Source: Flavobacteriales bacterium (lineage in GTDB: Bacteria; Bacteroidota; Bacteroidia; Flavobacteriales; Weeksellaceae). From it: a stretch of DNA of 64,000 bases. The DNA lies in the NCBI GenBank assembly GCA_020635515.1, contig JACJZS010000004.1, positions 62,001 to 126,000 on the forward strand, written 5' to 3'. Both the position numbers and the translations under genes were made by a program. Shown here in pieces: positions 54,701 through 63,920 of this stretch; positions within the stretch are counted from its first letter, which is position 1; each line of letters starts with the position of its first letter. Under the pieces are notes generated by a model, which saw only the letters and a program-made list of their open reading frames with translations, was not told where the DNA came from and ran no database searches.

Positions 54701-55407
54701 AAATCTCCTGTAAATTTAATATTTTCTAATTCGGTAAGGAATGTTGTATGTCTACAATGATCAGACCAATAGGTATCTAAAACTTTAAGTTCGGTTTCTG
54801 TAGGGTTTCTATGTTCCTCATTTTTAAAGTAATCCTGAATAAAAGCCAAATCATCAAACCCAAAAGCGAATGAATTTTCTGAATAATAGTCATTGAGTTC
54901 ACTTTCATTCCAATTAATGAAATTTGCTATTACAGGAACATCTGATGCTTCTTCTGTTTTAGGAATTTCAAGTTTTGATAAATCTTTCTTTTGTGTTTCT
55001 ACAGAATTGATTAAATAATTCTCGATTTTTGGTAAGTCATTGGCATTAATTCCTTCAAAAGAATACAAAATTCCTGTGGTAATTTTATGATTTTTTGTTC
55101 CAAGAATTAATGAAACTGCTTGTTCCGCAGAATCAGCTCTTTGATTATATTGTCCTGGTAACGATTCTACTGCCAGTATATTATTTAGTTTTTGAATTTC
55201 TTCTGCATCTACTACTTTGTCTGCAACAGGATCTACAAAAACGGTAGTTAAGCATTTATTGAGTTCTTCATCAGAAAGATTAAACACATCATAAATAGAA
55301 TACATTTTAATGCTTTCTATTGCAACTATATCTTTTAATTCGTTTAAGATTCGTGAACTTTCTACATCAAACTCTTTTTTCTTTTGTATATATATTCTGT
55401 GATTCAT
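51730..55407 (-). CDS. purL: Phosphoribosylformylglycinamidine synthase, large single-chain type
   Basis: 1225 residues. Linker/N-domain then the synthetase core with FLTELENIKFTGDFA, NETHNHPTEIEPFGGASTCI and SPAEGSVQAFPVL. The C-terminal glutamine amidotransferase has Cys1067 (LGICNGFQALIKSGL) and His/Glu in PVSHGEGRFYAD. It makes FGAM from FGAR in one chain, as in Proteobacteria and eukaryotes, not the PurS/Q/L complex. Single gene; its upstream region carries the 43-base duplicated promoter segment. Confidence 0.97.
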   Translation of the reverse strand: MNHRIYIQKKKEFDVESSRILNELKDIVAIESIKMYSIYDVFNLSDEELNKCLTTVFVDPVADKVVDAEEIQKLNNILAVESLPGQYNQRADSAEQAVSLILGTKNHKITTGILYSFEGINANDLPKIENYLINSVETQKKDLSKLEIPKTEEASDVPVIANFINWNESELNDYYSENSFAFGFDDLAFIQDYFKNEEHRNPTETELKVLDTYWSDHCRHTTFLTELENIKFTGDFASTLQQIFDSYLQARKELKREQKPITLMDLATVTARYFKKTGKLDNMVVSDEINACTIEVDVDIDGKKEPWYFLFKNETHNHPTEIEPFGGASTCIGGAIRDPLSGRSFVYQAMRVTGAGNILEEVKDTMEGKLPQRKISKEAAHGYSSYGNQIGLATTHVAEIYDEGYKAKRMEVGFVAGAVPKEYVRRENPKKGDKIVVLGGKTGRDGVGGATGSSKSHDEKSIHTLSSEVQKGDAVQERKIQRLFRKKEVTQLIKKSNDFGAGGVSVAIGELADGLTVNLDVLPTKYAGLNGTELAISESQERMAVVLDAKDVEQFIELAKQENILAVEVAEVTDNNRLEINWKGTKIVNLSREFLDSNGVQKSNEVEVISTDFDWNTDKKLTKESFKEELAKLNIASQKGLVEMFDSTVGRTTVLMPFGGKYQLSPAEGSVQAFPVLKGKTSTCSLATWGFDVSLSNKSCLHSGAYAVVESVAKIVALGGNYKNIRLTFQEYFEKLGTDKQKWGKPLASILGSVDAQFNFEIAAIGGKDSMSGTFKELNVPPTLISFAVATENIDSIISSEFKQSGKNIYLFKHSVQEDKMPNYNQLKSAYDLVYELNKDKKINSVKTIKEGGIAVALAKMSFGNGIGAEICTSENIFDYTIGSLLVVSNEEIHDANFQLIGKTIDKPELIINSDKFDLNDLLESWTGTFEKIYPTDFKEKITTFESDINKKNVFVSNVNTKKVPVAIPIFPGTNCEYETVQAFENEGGKVNSFLFNNLNESTTAESIQVFKNALESSKILMFPGGFSAGDEPDGSAKFIVSVLKNPIIKDAIHEFLANDGLILGICNGFQALIKSGLVTYGEIRDLDESAPTLTFNKIGRHISQMVDVKVVNENSPWLKGMKDEVYTIPVSHGEGRFYADDVTLNKLIENKQIATQYIDANQNIALEMPFNPNASVFGVEGITSKDGKIYGRMGHPERFRQGLMKNIPNSNYHNIFKNGIEYFG

Positions 55408-55438
55408 TTGAATGATTATTTACCAATTTGTTGTTTGC

Positions 55439-55481
55439 ATAAAATAATTGTCAAAGATATTACTTTTTTAGCAGTGAAACC
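55439..55481 (-). promoter_or_regulatory. purL promoter segment, copy 1 of a 43-bp duplication
   Basis: 41 of 43 bases match 59354-59396, each about 32 bases before a start codon. The minus strand holds a TATCTTTG -7 box (55452-55459). The conserved block GGTTTCACTGCTAAAAAAG upstream of it may be an operator. Confidence 0.8.
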
Positions 55482-55550
55482 TCAAGGAATGCATAGTAAT
55501 TACATTCGTAGATTCTTCTAGCTAATAGAGATTTTTAATTATAGAATCAA

Positions 55551-58500
55551 TTAATACGGAAAATATTCCAATCCTGCTTGTTGATTACTAGTGATTTTTT
55601 CGGAACATGCTTTTGAACGATATTTATTTAATGCTTCGTCAATTACAGTTTCACTTAATTCATCAATTTTTTCATCGTATTCAATTTCTTTCTGAAATCC
55701 ACTATAGAAAGTATTGATAATAGGTTTTTTATTTGAATCTAAAACGAAACCTACACTTAGTAAAATATTTTTTGATCCATAAATTTGATTAAGCGTTTCG
55801 TCCTTATCTTGCGGACTTAATTTATAGAAATAGAAAATTACAGACTCTCCATTAAATTCTTTTTCTTTACTGAATAAATATTCCATTTTTTGCTTTTCTA
55901 AATCTACATCATCAATGATGATAATTGCCGATTCTCTTAAATCTTTTTCAGAAAATTCATTAAAATTATTTTTTGAATCATTCAACAATAAATAGGTAGA
56001 GAGTAATGTTTTTGGATTGTTCAGCAAACTAACTTTTAACTCATTATTAATTGTTTTTGTATGGAATTTTTCTAATAATGCGTATTGTAAAGTAATTTCT
56101 TTGACTTTAAGTTTCAAGGTTTTGTCATAGAAATTATTAACCTCACTTTTAGAATAATACGGATATAGGATTCTCATATATTTAAGTAAATCCTGAATTG
56201 TATCGTACGTATCAATATGTTCAGAATTTTCATCATTCATCTTGCTAAATAAAAATGATTGTACTCGTCTTAACTCTAAGTTTGCTTTACTAAAAATCAA
56301 TTTCTGGGTACTTTTTAGGTGTTTTTTTTGCAATAATTTATTGGTGTTTAATGCATCGAGATAACTAAGTACATATTCGTTGTATTCAGGGATAAAAAAA
56401 GAAGATAACAAAGTAGAAACTAGAGAAACACTTTGTTTGGTGTTTTCATTAAATTCCTTAAATAATCGATCCAAACCTCCTGTATGATCGGGAATAGGAA
56501 TAATTTCATTTAATAATTCATCTATAATCTTATACGATTTTTCGTCTTTTTGGCTTGCTAATCCATTAAGAATTGTAAGTTGCACTTGTGCATCAAAAGT
56601 ATCTCGGTAAAGTGTTTTTATATAATCGAGAGCTTCATTAGAAGATAAATCCGAAACTTTTGAAATCAGTTCATTTTTGTATTTATATTCTTCTTTTTTA
56701 AAAGAAAACTGTTCAATAAAATCTTTTACCGATTTTAAATCTTCATTTTTAAGTTTCAAATATTCTATTGAATTCATAGCAGAATACCGAATACTATCGT
56801 GTTCGCTATTTGCATCTTCTAAGAAAATGTCCCATTTCCCTTTGTAAATAGATGGTATGGAATTTTGTGGTAGATAATCAATAGATTGTGAAATTCTATC
56901 AAGAAATTCTGATTTAGAATTATTTTTATCAACTAGGGTTTTTAGTTCAACAATCGATTGCTCAGAAATTAAATATTTAAATTTAATTGCTTGACTAGAT
57001 TCTTCTTTGGTAAGTAATCCTTCAAAAACTTCACACTTTTTATCGGAATCGTAATACTTTTTCTCTTGCTCGATTTTAAACTTTTGGTTTTTAATTCTAT
57101 CAAATCCTAATTTTCTATTCCAATCTGATTTTATTTCTCCAATATTTGTTGCTCCATAGTACTCATAGTAACTCATATCTTTCGCATTGAGTATAGATTC
57201 TTCTGAGTTTTCATCGAACTCCGTTTTATCTGCAACCTCATCTACAGCAACAACTGCATCAAAAGTAAAATCATCATTTTTTATATTTAATAGTTTATTC
57301 TTAATTCGTGTAACAATTGAATCCGCATTCGTTTCATATTGATACTTGTGAAAAGGTTTAATATTCATTTTCACACTAGGGAAATATAAAGAATTGACAA
57401 TATACTCTCTATCTTTAACTCTAAAATGATTAATTTTTGAATTATTTCTATAGTAACGTTGATTTTTATTGGTATTACCAAATAAGAAAATTTTCTTATT
57501 TTCTTCGAATGGTAATTCAAACGACAGCACATCTTTGACTTCGTATCGTTTGAAATCGTCATCTAATTTGAGTGACTTAAATTTGAATGAATCAAAAAAC
57601 GTATTCGCTTGATCAATAGATGAATTTACGATTCCTAAAAGGTAATACTTGTTCCCATTGATTATGGTTTTTAAATATGAATTTTGATTTTTAATAGACG
57701 CATTACTGATGTATTGATTATCGTCTAATTTAATTGGTTTTAATGTACTTAACGCATCGTATTCGATTAAAAACTCTTCGTGAATTCTTTTGAGTTCGTA
57801 TGCTTTTTCTTCTAAATCGTAATAATTATTTGAAGTATTTTCTAACAGAAAATAATACGTTTGAGTTTTAGAATCATATCCATAAAGTTGCAAGTCTTCT
57901 TTACTTTTTTGGGACTCCTCACCATAAATTATAGTATAGTTTGGCATTTCCAAAGAAAAGTCACCAAACTTTGAAGTAATTCTTTTAAAACCATTCTGTG
58001 GAATATTCAATTGAAAATCATCAAAAATTAACGATTCGTACTTGTTTATATAATCTGATTTTCCAGATAAATTAACTCCTATAATCTCTAGTGGTGTAAT
58101 GTAAAATTGATGCCTTTGTAAATCTCCTGATTTAGTTTTGTTTTTTATGTCGTATTTTTTTATAATTCCATTTTCTGAGAATAATTTACTTTTGATTTCA
58201 CCTTTTATGTTTTCATAAAATAAACTATCCAAAGATAAATGATTAAAGTACTTGTCTTTTTCAGTTAAGAAATCATGAATAGGTATTCGCTGAATTTGCA
58301 TAAAGCTTCCATTCGCTAAATCAGGACTTAAAACTCCTCCTCCAAATTGATATTGAATTTGTTCTAAAACTTTTGCCTTAATTATCTTATCCGCAGAAAC
58401 AAAATCAGTTTGTTTTGGAGAAATAAATAATTGGTCAATTTGTTTTTTTAGATTTTTACTTACCTCAGTATAATTAGAAAATACAGGTTTTACCTTATAA

Positions 58501-59321
58501 CCTTTTTCTCTTAACGATTCTATTAAACCTTTTTTCCCAGGAAGATGTGCAGCTCCTACAGCAGCAAACAATGAACCTTTTTGCATAAGGGAATCCATAC
58601 TTTTTAACATCACATGATTACGTTTGTATAAAATCCCGCTTAATTCCTCTGGACTACTATACAAAGTATGTAACGAATCAATCATATCAAGGTTTTTTTC
58701 GCGATAATAATCTTTTAATGCTTCTCCATACGGCTTTCCGTTTAATAGTTTCGTTAGTAATTTATGATTTTCTATATTTGGTTTTATCGCATCTGCATCA
58801 ATATCCTCTGCCATTTTTATCGACTGAAAAACGTCTTCTAAACCTACCACTTTTTTATTGTATTTTCTTCCAATTTGGTAGATAAACATATCTAGATAGG
58901 TTTCTTCTTGAAAGTCTGAATTGTATTCGTTTGTTCTATATAATAAGCTATTAATTGAATACCTATTATATGAAAATAATTCTAATAAATCATTTCTTTT
59001 AATGGGAGTAGTTACAAATTTTTTATAAAATTTCGTATAATCATTTTGGTAAGCATACGGAGAAAAATACAAGTCGCTTACTTGATTCCAAGTTGCAGGA
59101 TCACTTTCATTTGCTACAAAATCAGCTTCCAGTAAATGTTTAAAAAATGCATCTGATAAATGATACGAAACCTTTTCGCTTACATGCATGGTTCCATATA
59201 GATAAGACTTTTTAGTTAAATTTTCCCCTGATATTTCCCATAACAAACTTGGATATTTTCTCTCTTGATTAAAAGCAAAGCTAAAAAACAAAAGAGCGAA
59301 TATCAAATAAAATTTCTTCAT
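55551..59321 (-). CDS. TraB/GumN-family protein with very large C-terminal region
   Basis: 1256 residues with a signal peptide (MKKFYLIFALLFFSFAFNQ). About 20-290 is a TraB/GumN domain: LLWEISG, KSYLYGTMHVSE, FVANESDPATW, and near its end AAVGAAHLPGKKGLIESLRE. The next 900 residues are not recognised; around 830-1000 there are HEAT-like helical pairs (DSIRYSAMNSIEYLKLKNED, LDYIKTLYRDTFDAQVQLTI). Usual TraB proteins are about 300 residues, so this is an unusual extension. Exported to the periplasm or beyond. Its promoter segment repeats that of purL. Confidence 0.8.
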   Translation of the reverse strand: MKKFYLIFALLFFSFAFNQERKYPSLLWEISGENLTKKSYLYGTMHVSEKVSYHLSDAFFKHLLEADFVANESDPATWNQVSDLYFSPYAYQNDYTKFYKKFVTTPIKRNDLLELFSYNRYSINSLLYRTNEYNSDFQEETYLDMFIYQIGRKYNKKVVGLEDVFQSIKMAEDIDADAIKPNIENHKLLTKLLNGKPYGEALKDYYREKNLDMIDSLHTLYSSPEELSGILYKRNHVMLKSMDSLMQKGSLFAAVGAAHLPGKKGLIESLREKGYKVKPVFSNYTEVSKNLKKQIDQLFISPKQTDFVSADKIIKAKVLEQIQYQFGGGVLSPDLANGSFMQIQRIPIHDFLTEKDKYFNHLSLDSLFYENIKGEIKSKLFSENGIIKKYDIKNKTKSGDLQRHQFYITPLEIIGVNLSGKSDYINKYESLIFDDFQLNIPQNGFKRITSKFGDFSLEMPNYTIIYGEESQKSKEDLQLYGYDSKTQTYYFLLENTSNNYYDLEEKAYELKRIHEEFLIEYDALSTLKPIKLDDNQYISNASIKNQNSYLKTIINGNKYYLLGIVNSSIDQANTFFDSFKFKSLKLDDDFKRYEVKDVLSFELPFEENKKIFLFGNTNKNQRYYRNNSKINHFRVKDREYIVNSLYFPSVKMNIKPFHKYQYETNADSIVTRIKNKLLNIKNDDFTFDAVVAVDEVADKTEFDENSEESILNAKDMSYYEYYGATNIGEIKSDWNRKLGFDRIKNQKFKIEQEKKYYDSDKKCEVFEGLLTKEESSQAIKFKYLISEQSIVELKTLVDKNNSKSEFLDRISQSIDYLPQNSIPSIYKGKWDIFLEDANSEHDSIRYSAMNSIEYLKLKNEDLKSVKDFIEQFSFKKEEYKYKNELISKVSDLSSNEALDYIKTLYRDTFDAQVQLTILNGLASQKDEKSYKIIDELLNEIIPIPDHTGGLDRLFKEFNENTKQSVSLVSTLLSSFFIPEYNEYVLSYLDALNTNKLLQKKHLKSTQKLIFSKANLELRRVQSFLFSKMNDENSEHIDTYDTIQDLLKYMRILYPYYSKSEVNNFYDKTLKLKVKEITLQYALLEKFHTKTINNELKVSLLNNPKTLLSTYLLLNDSKNNFNEFSEKDLRESAIIIIDDVDLEKQKMEYLFSKEKEFNGESVIFYFYKLSPQDKDETLNQIYGSKNILLSVGFVLDSNKKPIINTFYSGFQKEIEYDEKIDELSETVIDEALNKYRSKACSEKITSNQQAGLEYFPY

Positions 59322-59353
59322 GATTAATTTTTAGTTGATGATTCAAAATAGAT

Positions 59354-59396
59354 ATAAAATAATCATCAAAGATATTACTTTTTTAGCAGTGAAACC
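59354..59396 (-). promoter_or_regulatory. TraB-gene promoter segment, copy 2 of a 43-bp duplication
   Basis: Second copy of the segment before purL, with the TATCTTTG -7 box at 59367-59374, 45 bases before the ATG. Confidence 0.8.
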
Positions 59397-59421
59397 GCAT
59401 TGTGTTCAGTAGATTCAAAAA

Positions 59422-59455
59422 AAAACCTACTCACATAACGCAAGTAGGCTTTATC
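59422..59455 (-). terminator. Terminator of the purA-purB operon
   Basis: Minus-strand stem AAAGCCTAC/GTAGGTTTT (59452-59444 with 59430-59422, one G-U), followed by a T-run. Confidence 0.75.
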
Positions 59456-59486
59456 TTTTATTAGATATATAATTTTCTTTTAAACT

Positions 59487-60914
59487 CTACACTTTCAAAT
59501 CTACTTCTAAGCCAATTAAATCTTGATATTTATCGAGAATTGGTTGTGCTTCATTTTTGATGAATTCTTCGGTTTGTTCAGGAGCAAAACCAATAAAGTT
59601 TTTGGAATCCAATACTTGCAATAGTTTTTCTTTATCAATCGGGAAGTTATCGTCTGCAACAATTCGTTCAATTAAATCATTTGGTTTTCCTTCCATTTTT
59701 ACTTGTTTAGATGCTTCCATAGAATGCTCACGAATTAACTCGTGAATTTCTTGTCTATCTCCTCCGTTTTTCACCGCTTCCATAATAATGTATTCGGTTG
59801 CCATAAAGGGAAGTTCTTCTTGAATATGCTTTTCTATTCGTTTAGGATACACTACAATTCCATTTAGAATATTCGTCCAAATCATTAAAATAGAATCTAT
59901 CGCTAAAAATGCTTGTGGAATTGCAAGTCTTTTATTTGCAGAATCGTCAAGTGTTCTTTCAAACCACTGTGTAGAAGCAGTCATTGCAGTAGACTGTGTA
60001 AGAGAAATTACAAATTTTGCTAACGAACCGATACGTTCACTTCTCATTGGATTTCGCTTATATGCCATTGCCGAGCTTCCAATTTGATTCTTTTCAAACG
60101 GCTCTTCTAATTCTTTCAAATTAGCCAAAAGTCGCAAATCTGTAGTGAATTTATGTGCCGACTGAGCAATATTAGAAAGTAACGCCAACGTTTCAGCATC
60201 TATTTTTCTATCGTAGGTTTGTCCTGAAACACCAAACACATTAGTAAACCCGAATTTAGCAGAAAGCTTTTTATCTAATTCTTTTATTTTGGAATAATCT
60301 CCATCGAAAAGTTCTTTAAAACTTGCAGCTGTTCCAGTAGTTCCTTTTACACCACGAAAACGCAAGGTATCAATTCTGAATTCTAATTCTTCAAAATCGA
60401 GCAAAACACTTTGCAACCAAAGTGTAGCACGTTTTCCTACGGTGGTAAGTTGTGCTGGTTGATAATGCGTAAAACCAAGCGTTGGTAAATCTTTGTACTT
60501 AATCGCAAAATCCGAAAGACCTTTAATCACATTGATTAATTTCTTTTTAACAATCAATAATCCTTCACGAATTTGAATTAAATCGGTATTATCTCCTACA
60601 AAAGCAGAAGTTGCTCCAAGGTGAATAATCGGACGAGCTTTAGGAGCTACATCTCCGAGTGTGTGTACGTGAGCCATTACATCGTGTCGGAACTTTTTTT
60701 CGTATGCTCTCGCTACATCATAATCAATATTGTCTATGTTTGCTTCAATTTCATCTAACTGCTCTTGAGTAATATCAAGTCCGAGTTCTTTTTGGATTGA
60801 TGCCAAAGCGAACCATAGTTTTCTCCATGTAGAAAATTTCATATCAGGAGAAAAATTATATAACATTTCTTCGGAAGCATAACGCTCTTCTAGCGGATTT
60901 TGGTAGGTGTTCAT
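59487..60914 (-). CDS. purB: Adenylosuccinate lyase, eukaryote-like type
   Basis: 475 residues. The fumarase-superfamily signature is GSSAMAYKRNPMRSERIGSL, and HxTS-type catalysis is seen in FTHYQPAQ and HLGATSAFV. Segments such as TQWFERTLDDSANKRLAIPQ, YPKRIEKHIQEELPFMATE and GGDRQEIHELIREHS read like vertebrate ADSL rather than the E. coli-type PurB that starts LSALNAISPIDGRYR. It acts twice: on SAICAR (step 9) and on adenylosuccinate to give AMP. It follows purA by 18 bases on the minus strand. Confidence 0.96.
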   Translation of the reverse strand: MNTYQNPLEERYASEEMLYNFSPDMKFSTWRKLWFALASIQKELGLDITQEQLDEIEANIDNIDYDVARAYEKKFRHDVMAHVHTLGDVAPKARPIIHLGATSAFVGDNTDLIQIREGLLIVKKKLINVIKGLSDFAIKYKDLPTLGFTHYQPAQLTTVGKRATLWLQSVLLDFEELEFRIDTLRFRGVKGTTGTAASFKELFDGDYSKIKELDKKLSAKFGFTNVFGVSGQTYDRKIDAETLALLSNIAQSAHKFTTDLRLLANLKELEEPFEKNQIGSSAMAYKRNPMRSERIGSLAKFVISLTQSTAMTASTQWFERTLDDSANKRLAIPQAFLAIDSILMIWTNILNGIVVYPKRIEKHIQEELPFMATEYIIMEAVKNGGDRQEIHELIREHSMEASKQVKMEGKPNDLIERIVADDNFPIDKEKLLQVLDSKNFIGFAPEQTEEFIKNEAQPILDKYQDLIGLEVDLKV

Positions 60915-60932
60915 AATTTTAGTTAAAAGGAA

Positions 60933-62219
60933 TTAAAAAAGTTCTTTTTTCAAAATATTTTGAGTTCTTTCAGGACCAACAGAAACTAAATACACTTCTA
61001 TACCTAAGTATTTTTCTATAAAGTGAATGTAGCTTTGAGCGTTTTGTGGCAACTCATCAAAACTGCTAATTTTTGTAATGTCTTCGTCCCAACCTGGAAG
61101 CTCTTCGTATATTGGTTTGTAAAGTGCTAATTTTGTGGTAGACGAAGTAAAATAATCAATCACTTTACCATCTTCGGTTTCGTATGCTGTACATACTTTT
61201 ATATTTTTAAATTTACTTAAAACATCTAGCTTGGTAATTACAAGGTGTGTAATTCCATTAATCATACACGCGTGTTTAAGAGCTACCAAATCCAACCAAC
61301 CGCAACGTCTAGGACGTCCTGTAGTTGCTCCAAATTCATGACCAACTTTTCTTATTTGCTCTCCTACTTCATCAAATAATTCGGTAGGATATGGTCCGTT
61401 TCCTACACGAGTAGAGTATGCTTTAGAAACACCTATCAAAGTTTCCAGTTTATTAGGAGGAACTCCTGCACCAACAGTAACTCCACCTGTAGTCGGCGAA
61501 GAAGAAGTAACGTAAGGATACGTTCCAAAATCAATATCTAGCATAAGTGCCTGAGCACCTTCAAAAAGTACATTTTTCCCTTCGTCTATTGCTTGATTGA
61601 TTTCTAACTCTGTATCTACAATTCTGTGAGCAAGTTTTTTTCCGTATTCTAAATATTGTTCTAAAATATCTTTGTAATCAACCGTAGGTTTATCAAATAA
61701 TTTTTCAAAAAGAGCATTTTTTACTTTTAAATTTTCTTTAATTTTTTCTTCTAAAATATCAGGATTAAGTAAGTCAATAGCACGAATTCCTACACGTGAA
61801 ATTTTGTCTTCATAGCAAGGACCTATTCCTCTTTTGGTAGTTCCTATTTGTCCTTTTCCTGCAAATTCCTCTCGGTAGGTATCGAGCATTATATGATAAG
61901 GCATAATGATGTGAGCTCGGCGTGAAATAAACACATGGTCGGTTGATAAACCTTGACTTTCCAAGGTGTCAATTTCTTCCATAAATGCTTTTGGATCTAC
62001 CACTACACCATTAGCTATAATGCACTTTCCTTTGTCTTGTAATACACCACTTGGCAGTAAATGCAGTACAAATTTGTTTTCTCCTACATATACGGTATGT
62101 CCTGCATTGTTCCCTCCTTGATACCTTACAATGTAATCTGATTTTGCTGATAAAATATCCGTAATTTTTCCTTTTCCTTCGTCTCCCCACTGAAGACCAA
62201 CTACTACAAATGTTGGCAT
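60933..62219 (-). CDS. purA: Adenylosuccinate synthetase
   Basis: 428 residues. GTP/IMP motifs are visible: VVGLQWGDEGKGKITDIL at the start, GQIGTTKRGIGPCYEDK, and FEGAQALMLDIDFGTYPYVT, GATTGRPRRCGWLDLVALK later. It joins IMP and aspartate. It is the first gene of a purA-purB operon; the promoter has a TATCTTTG -7 box. Confidence 0.97.
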   Translation of the reverse strand: MPTFVVVGLQWGDEGKGKITDILSAKSDYIVRYQGGNNAGHTVYVGENKFVLHLLPSGVLQDKGKCIIANGVVVDPKAFMEEIDTLESQGLSTDHVFISRRAHIIMPYHIMLDTYREEFAGKGQIGTTKRGIGPCYEDKISRVGIRAIDLLNPDILEEKIKENLKVKNALFEKLFDKPTVDYKDILEQYLEYGKKLAHRIVDTELEINQAIDEGKNVLFEGAQALMLDIDFGTYPYVTSSSPTTGGVTVGAGVPPNKLETLIGVSKAYSTRVGNGPYPTELFDEVGEQIRKVGHEFGATTGRPRRCGWLDLVALKHACMINGITHLVITKLDVLSKFKNIKVCTAYETEDGKVIDYFTSSTTKLALYKPIYEELPGWDEDITKISSFDELPQNAQSYIHFIEKYLGIEVYLVSVGPERTQNILKKELF

Positions 62220-62247
62220 AGTATTTTAAATTAAGATTTTTGAGAAA

Positions 62248-62255
62248 CAAAGATA
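62248..62255 (-). promoter_or_regulatory. -7 box of the purA promoter
   Basis: Minus-strand TATCTTTG, 28 bases before the purA start. Confidence 0.55.
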
Positions 62256-62547
62256 TTAAATTAAAACCAAAAGGCTAACAATAATTTAACACTAAATATC
62301 AACAGGATATCCTCTATACCATTTATGTCTAATAAAAAAACATAAACACTCTTACCTATTTGTATTTAGCATAAATTTATTTTCTCTGTTCAGACTTCTG
62401 TTAAAGAAAAGAAATTGAGATACTAAATATTATAAAGGACGTAATTTTTGATGCAATTCTCATAACTAACCCTTAAGAGAATTGCATTCTATGATAAAAA
62501 GCAAAATAGTAAGCTTTTGATTTTTTAGTTATAAAGAAGTTTTTGAT
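62256..62547. other. Intergenic region between purA and mpl
   Basis: The 328 bases 62220-62547 have no gene. Besides the purA promoter they hold an 11-bp inverted repeat (ATGCAATTCTC at 62451-62461, complement at 62477-62487, loop 15) without a T tail; its role is unknown. Confidence 0.5.
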
Positions 62548-63897
62548 TTAATTTAAAAAAATATCTTCAAGAATTATTCCTCCGTAGTTCCCAGAACTCA
62601 TCATTAAAAAAACGGAGTTGTTTTTATTCTTATTTTTTAGGTAATTCTCTAAATCTTCTTTGTTAGTGAATACACGTATATTTTGATTGTTGAATGAATC
62701 TTTAATTTGTTGTTCAGAAATAGGATTCATTTGCTTTATTTTTAATGCTTCCTCTGAATAGTAAACAATTGCCTCATCAGCTAAATCCAAAGCTCCGCTG
62801 TATTCTTTTAAAAATTCAGGAGTTAAGCTAGAATAGGTGTGAAGTTCAAAGCACGAAACTACAGTTTTATTTTTAAATTGATTTTTGACAGCGTTTACAG
62901 TAGCTTTCACTTTTGATGGAGCATGAGCAAAATCTTTGAAAACGGTAAAAGATTCGTTGGTAATTACTTTCTCTAATCGTTTAGAAGCACCTTTAAAGCT
63001 AGAAATTGCTTCGTAAAAGTCTTCGTTTTGGACTCCCATTTGATTGCAAATGAGTCGAGCTCCTTCCAAATTAAGTAAGTTATGTTCGCCAAAAATCTGT
63101 AAAGGGACTTCTCCAAATTCTGTTTCTAAATAAGTAATTCCGTCGTTTATGATATGTTTAGGTATAGTGTAGGCAAATTTTTTAAAATAATTTTCAGCAT
63201 TTTCTACACAGTTAACCACTTCTTTATCATCAGAATTATAGATTAAAGCTCCTCCATCAGTAATATCTTTTAGAAGTAAGTCAAACTGTTTTGTGTAATC
63301 AGAAAAAGTTGGAAAAACATTAATGTGATCCCAAGCAATTCCGCTGATTAATGCAATGTTGGGTTTGTAGTGTAAAAATTTAGGACGTAAATCAATAGGA
63401 GAGGAAAGATATTCATCACCTTCCAGAACTATAAAATCATTTTCCTTGGTAAGCTTTACCATGGTTTCAAATCCATCAATCAAAGCACCTACCATATAAT
63501 CTGTAGGTTTGTTGTGGTAATTCAATGTGTGCAAAATCATTGCGGTTATAGAGGTTTTTCCGTGAGAACCAGCAATAATTACTCGTGTTTTATCTTTTGA
63601 TTGTTCGTAAATAAATTCAGGATACGAATAAATTTTCACACCTAATTTTTGAGCTTCTATAAGTTCAGGGTTGTCTTTTTTTGCATGCATTCCTAGAATT
63701 ACAGCATCTAAATCTGAGGTTATATTTTCTTTGTACCAACCAAGTTTTTTAGGTAAAATACCTTTGGCTTCAAGTCTGCTTTTAGAAGGTTCAAAGATTG
63801 CATCATCTGAACCTGTAATCGTATATCCTTTTTCGTGTAATGCAAGAGCTAAATTATGCATTGCACTTCCTCCTATGGCGATAAAATGAATGTTCAT
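62548..63897 (-). CDS. mpl: UDP-N-acetylmuramate:L-Ala-gamma-D-Glu-meso-DAP ligase
   Basis: 449 residues of a Mur ligase. Start MNIHFIAIGGSAMHNLALAL, nucleotide loop AGSHGKTSITAM, central VLEGDEYLSSPIDLRPK, and SGIAWDHINVFPTF of the Mpl group rather than MurC (MurC has a different dipeptide region). It re-attaches recycled tripeptide to UDP-MurNAc. Its own TACTTTTG -7 box lies 23 bases upstream. Stands alone. Confidence 0.95.
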   Translation of the reverse strand: MNIHFIAIGGSAMHNLALALHEKGYTITGSDDAIFEPSKSRLEAKGILPKKLGWYKENITSDLDAVILGMHAKKDNPELIEAQKLGVKIYSYPEFIYEQSKDKTRVIIAGSHGKTSITAMILHTLNYHNKPTDYMVGALIDGFETMVKLTKENDFIVLEGDEYLSSPIDLRPKFLHYKPNIALISGIAWDHINVFPTFSDYTKQFDLLLKDITDGGALIYNSDDKEVVNCVENAENYFKKFAYTIPKHIINDGITYLETEFGEVPLQIFGEHNLLNLEGARLICNQMGVQNEDFYEAISSFKGASKRLEKVITNESFTVFKDFAHAPSKVKATVNAVKNQFKNKTVVSCFELHTYSSLTPEFLKEYSGALDLADEAIVYYSEEALKIKQMNPISEQQIKDSFNNQNIRVFTNKEDLENYLKNKNKNNSVFLMMSSGNYGGIILEDIFLN

Positions 63898-63920
63898 TGA
63901 AATTTGCTATAAAATGAATT

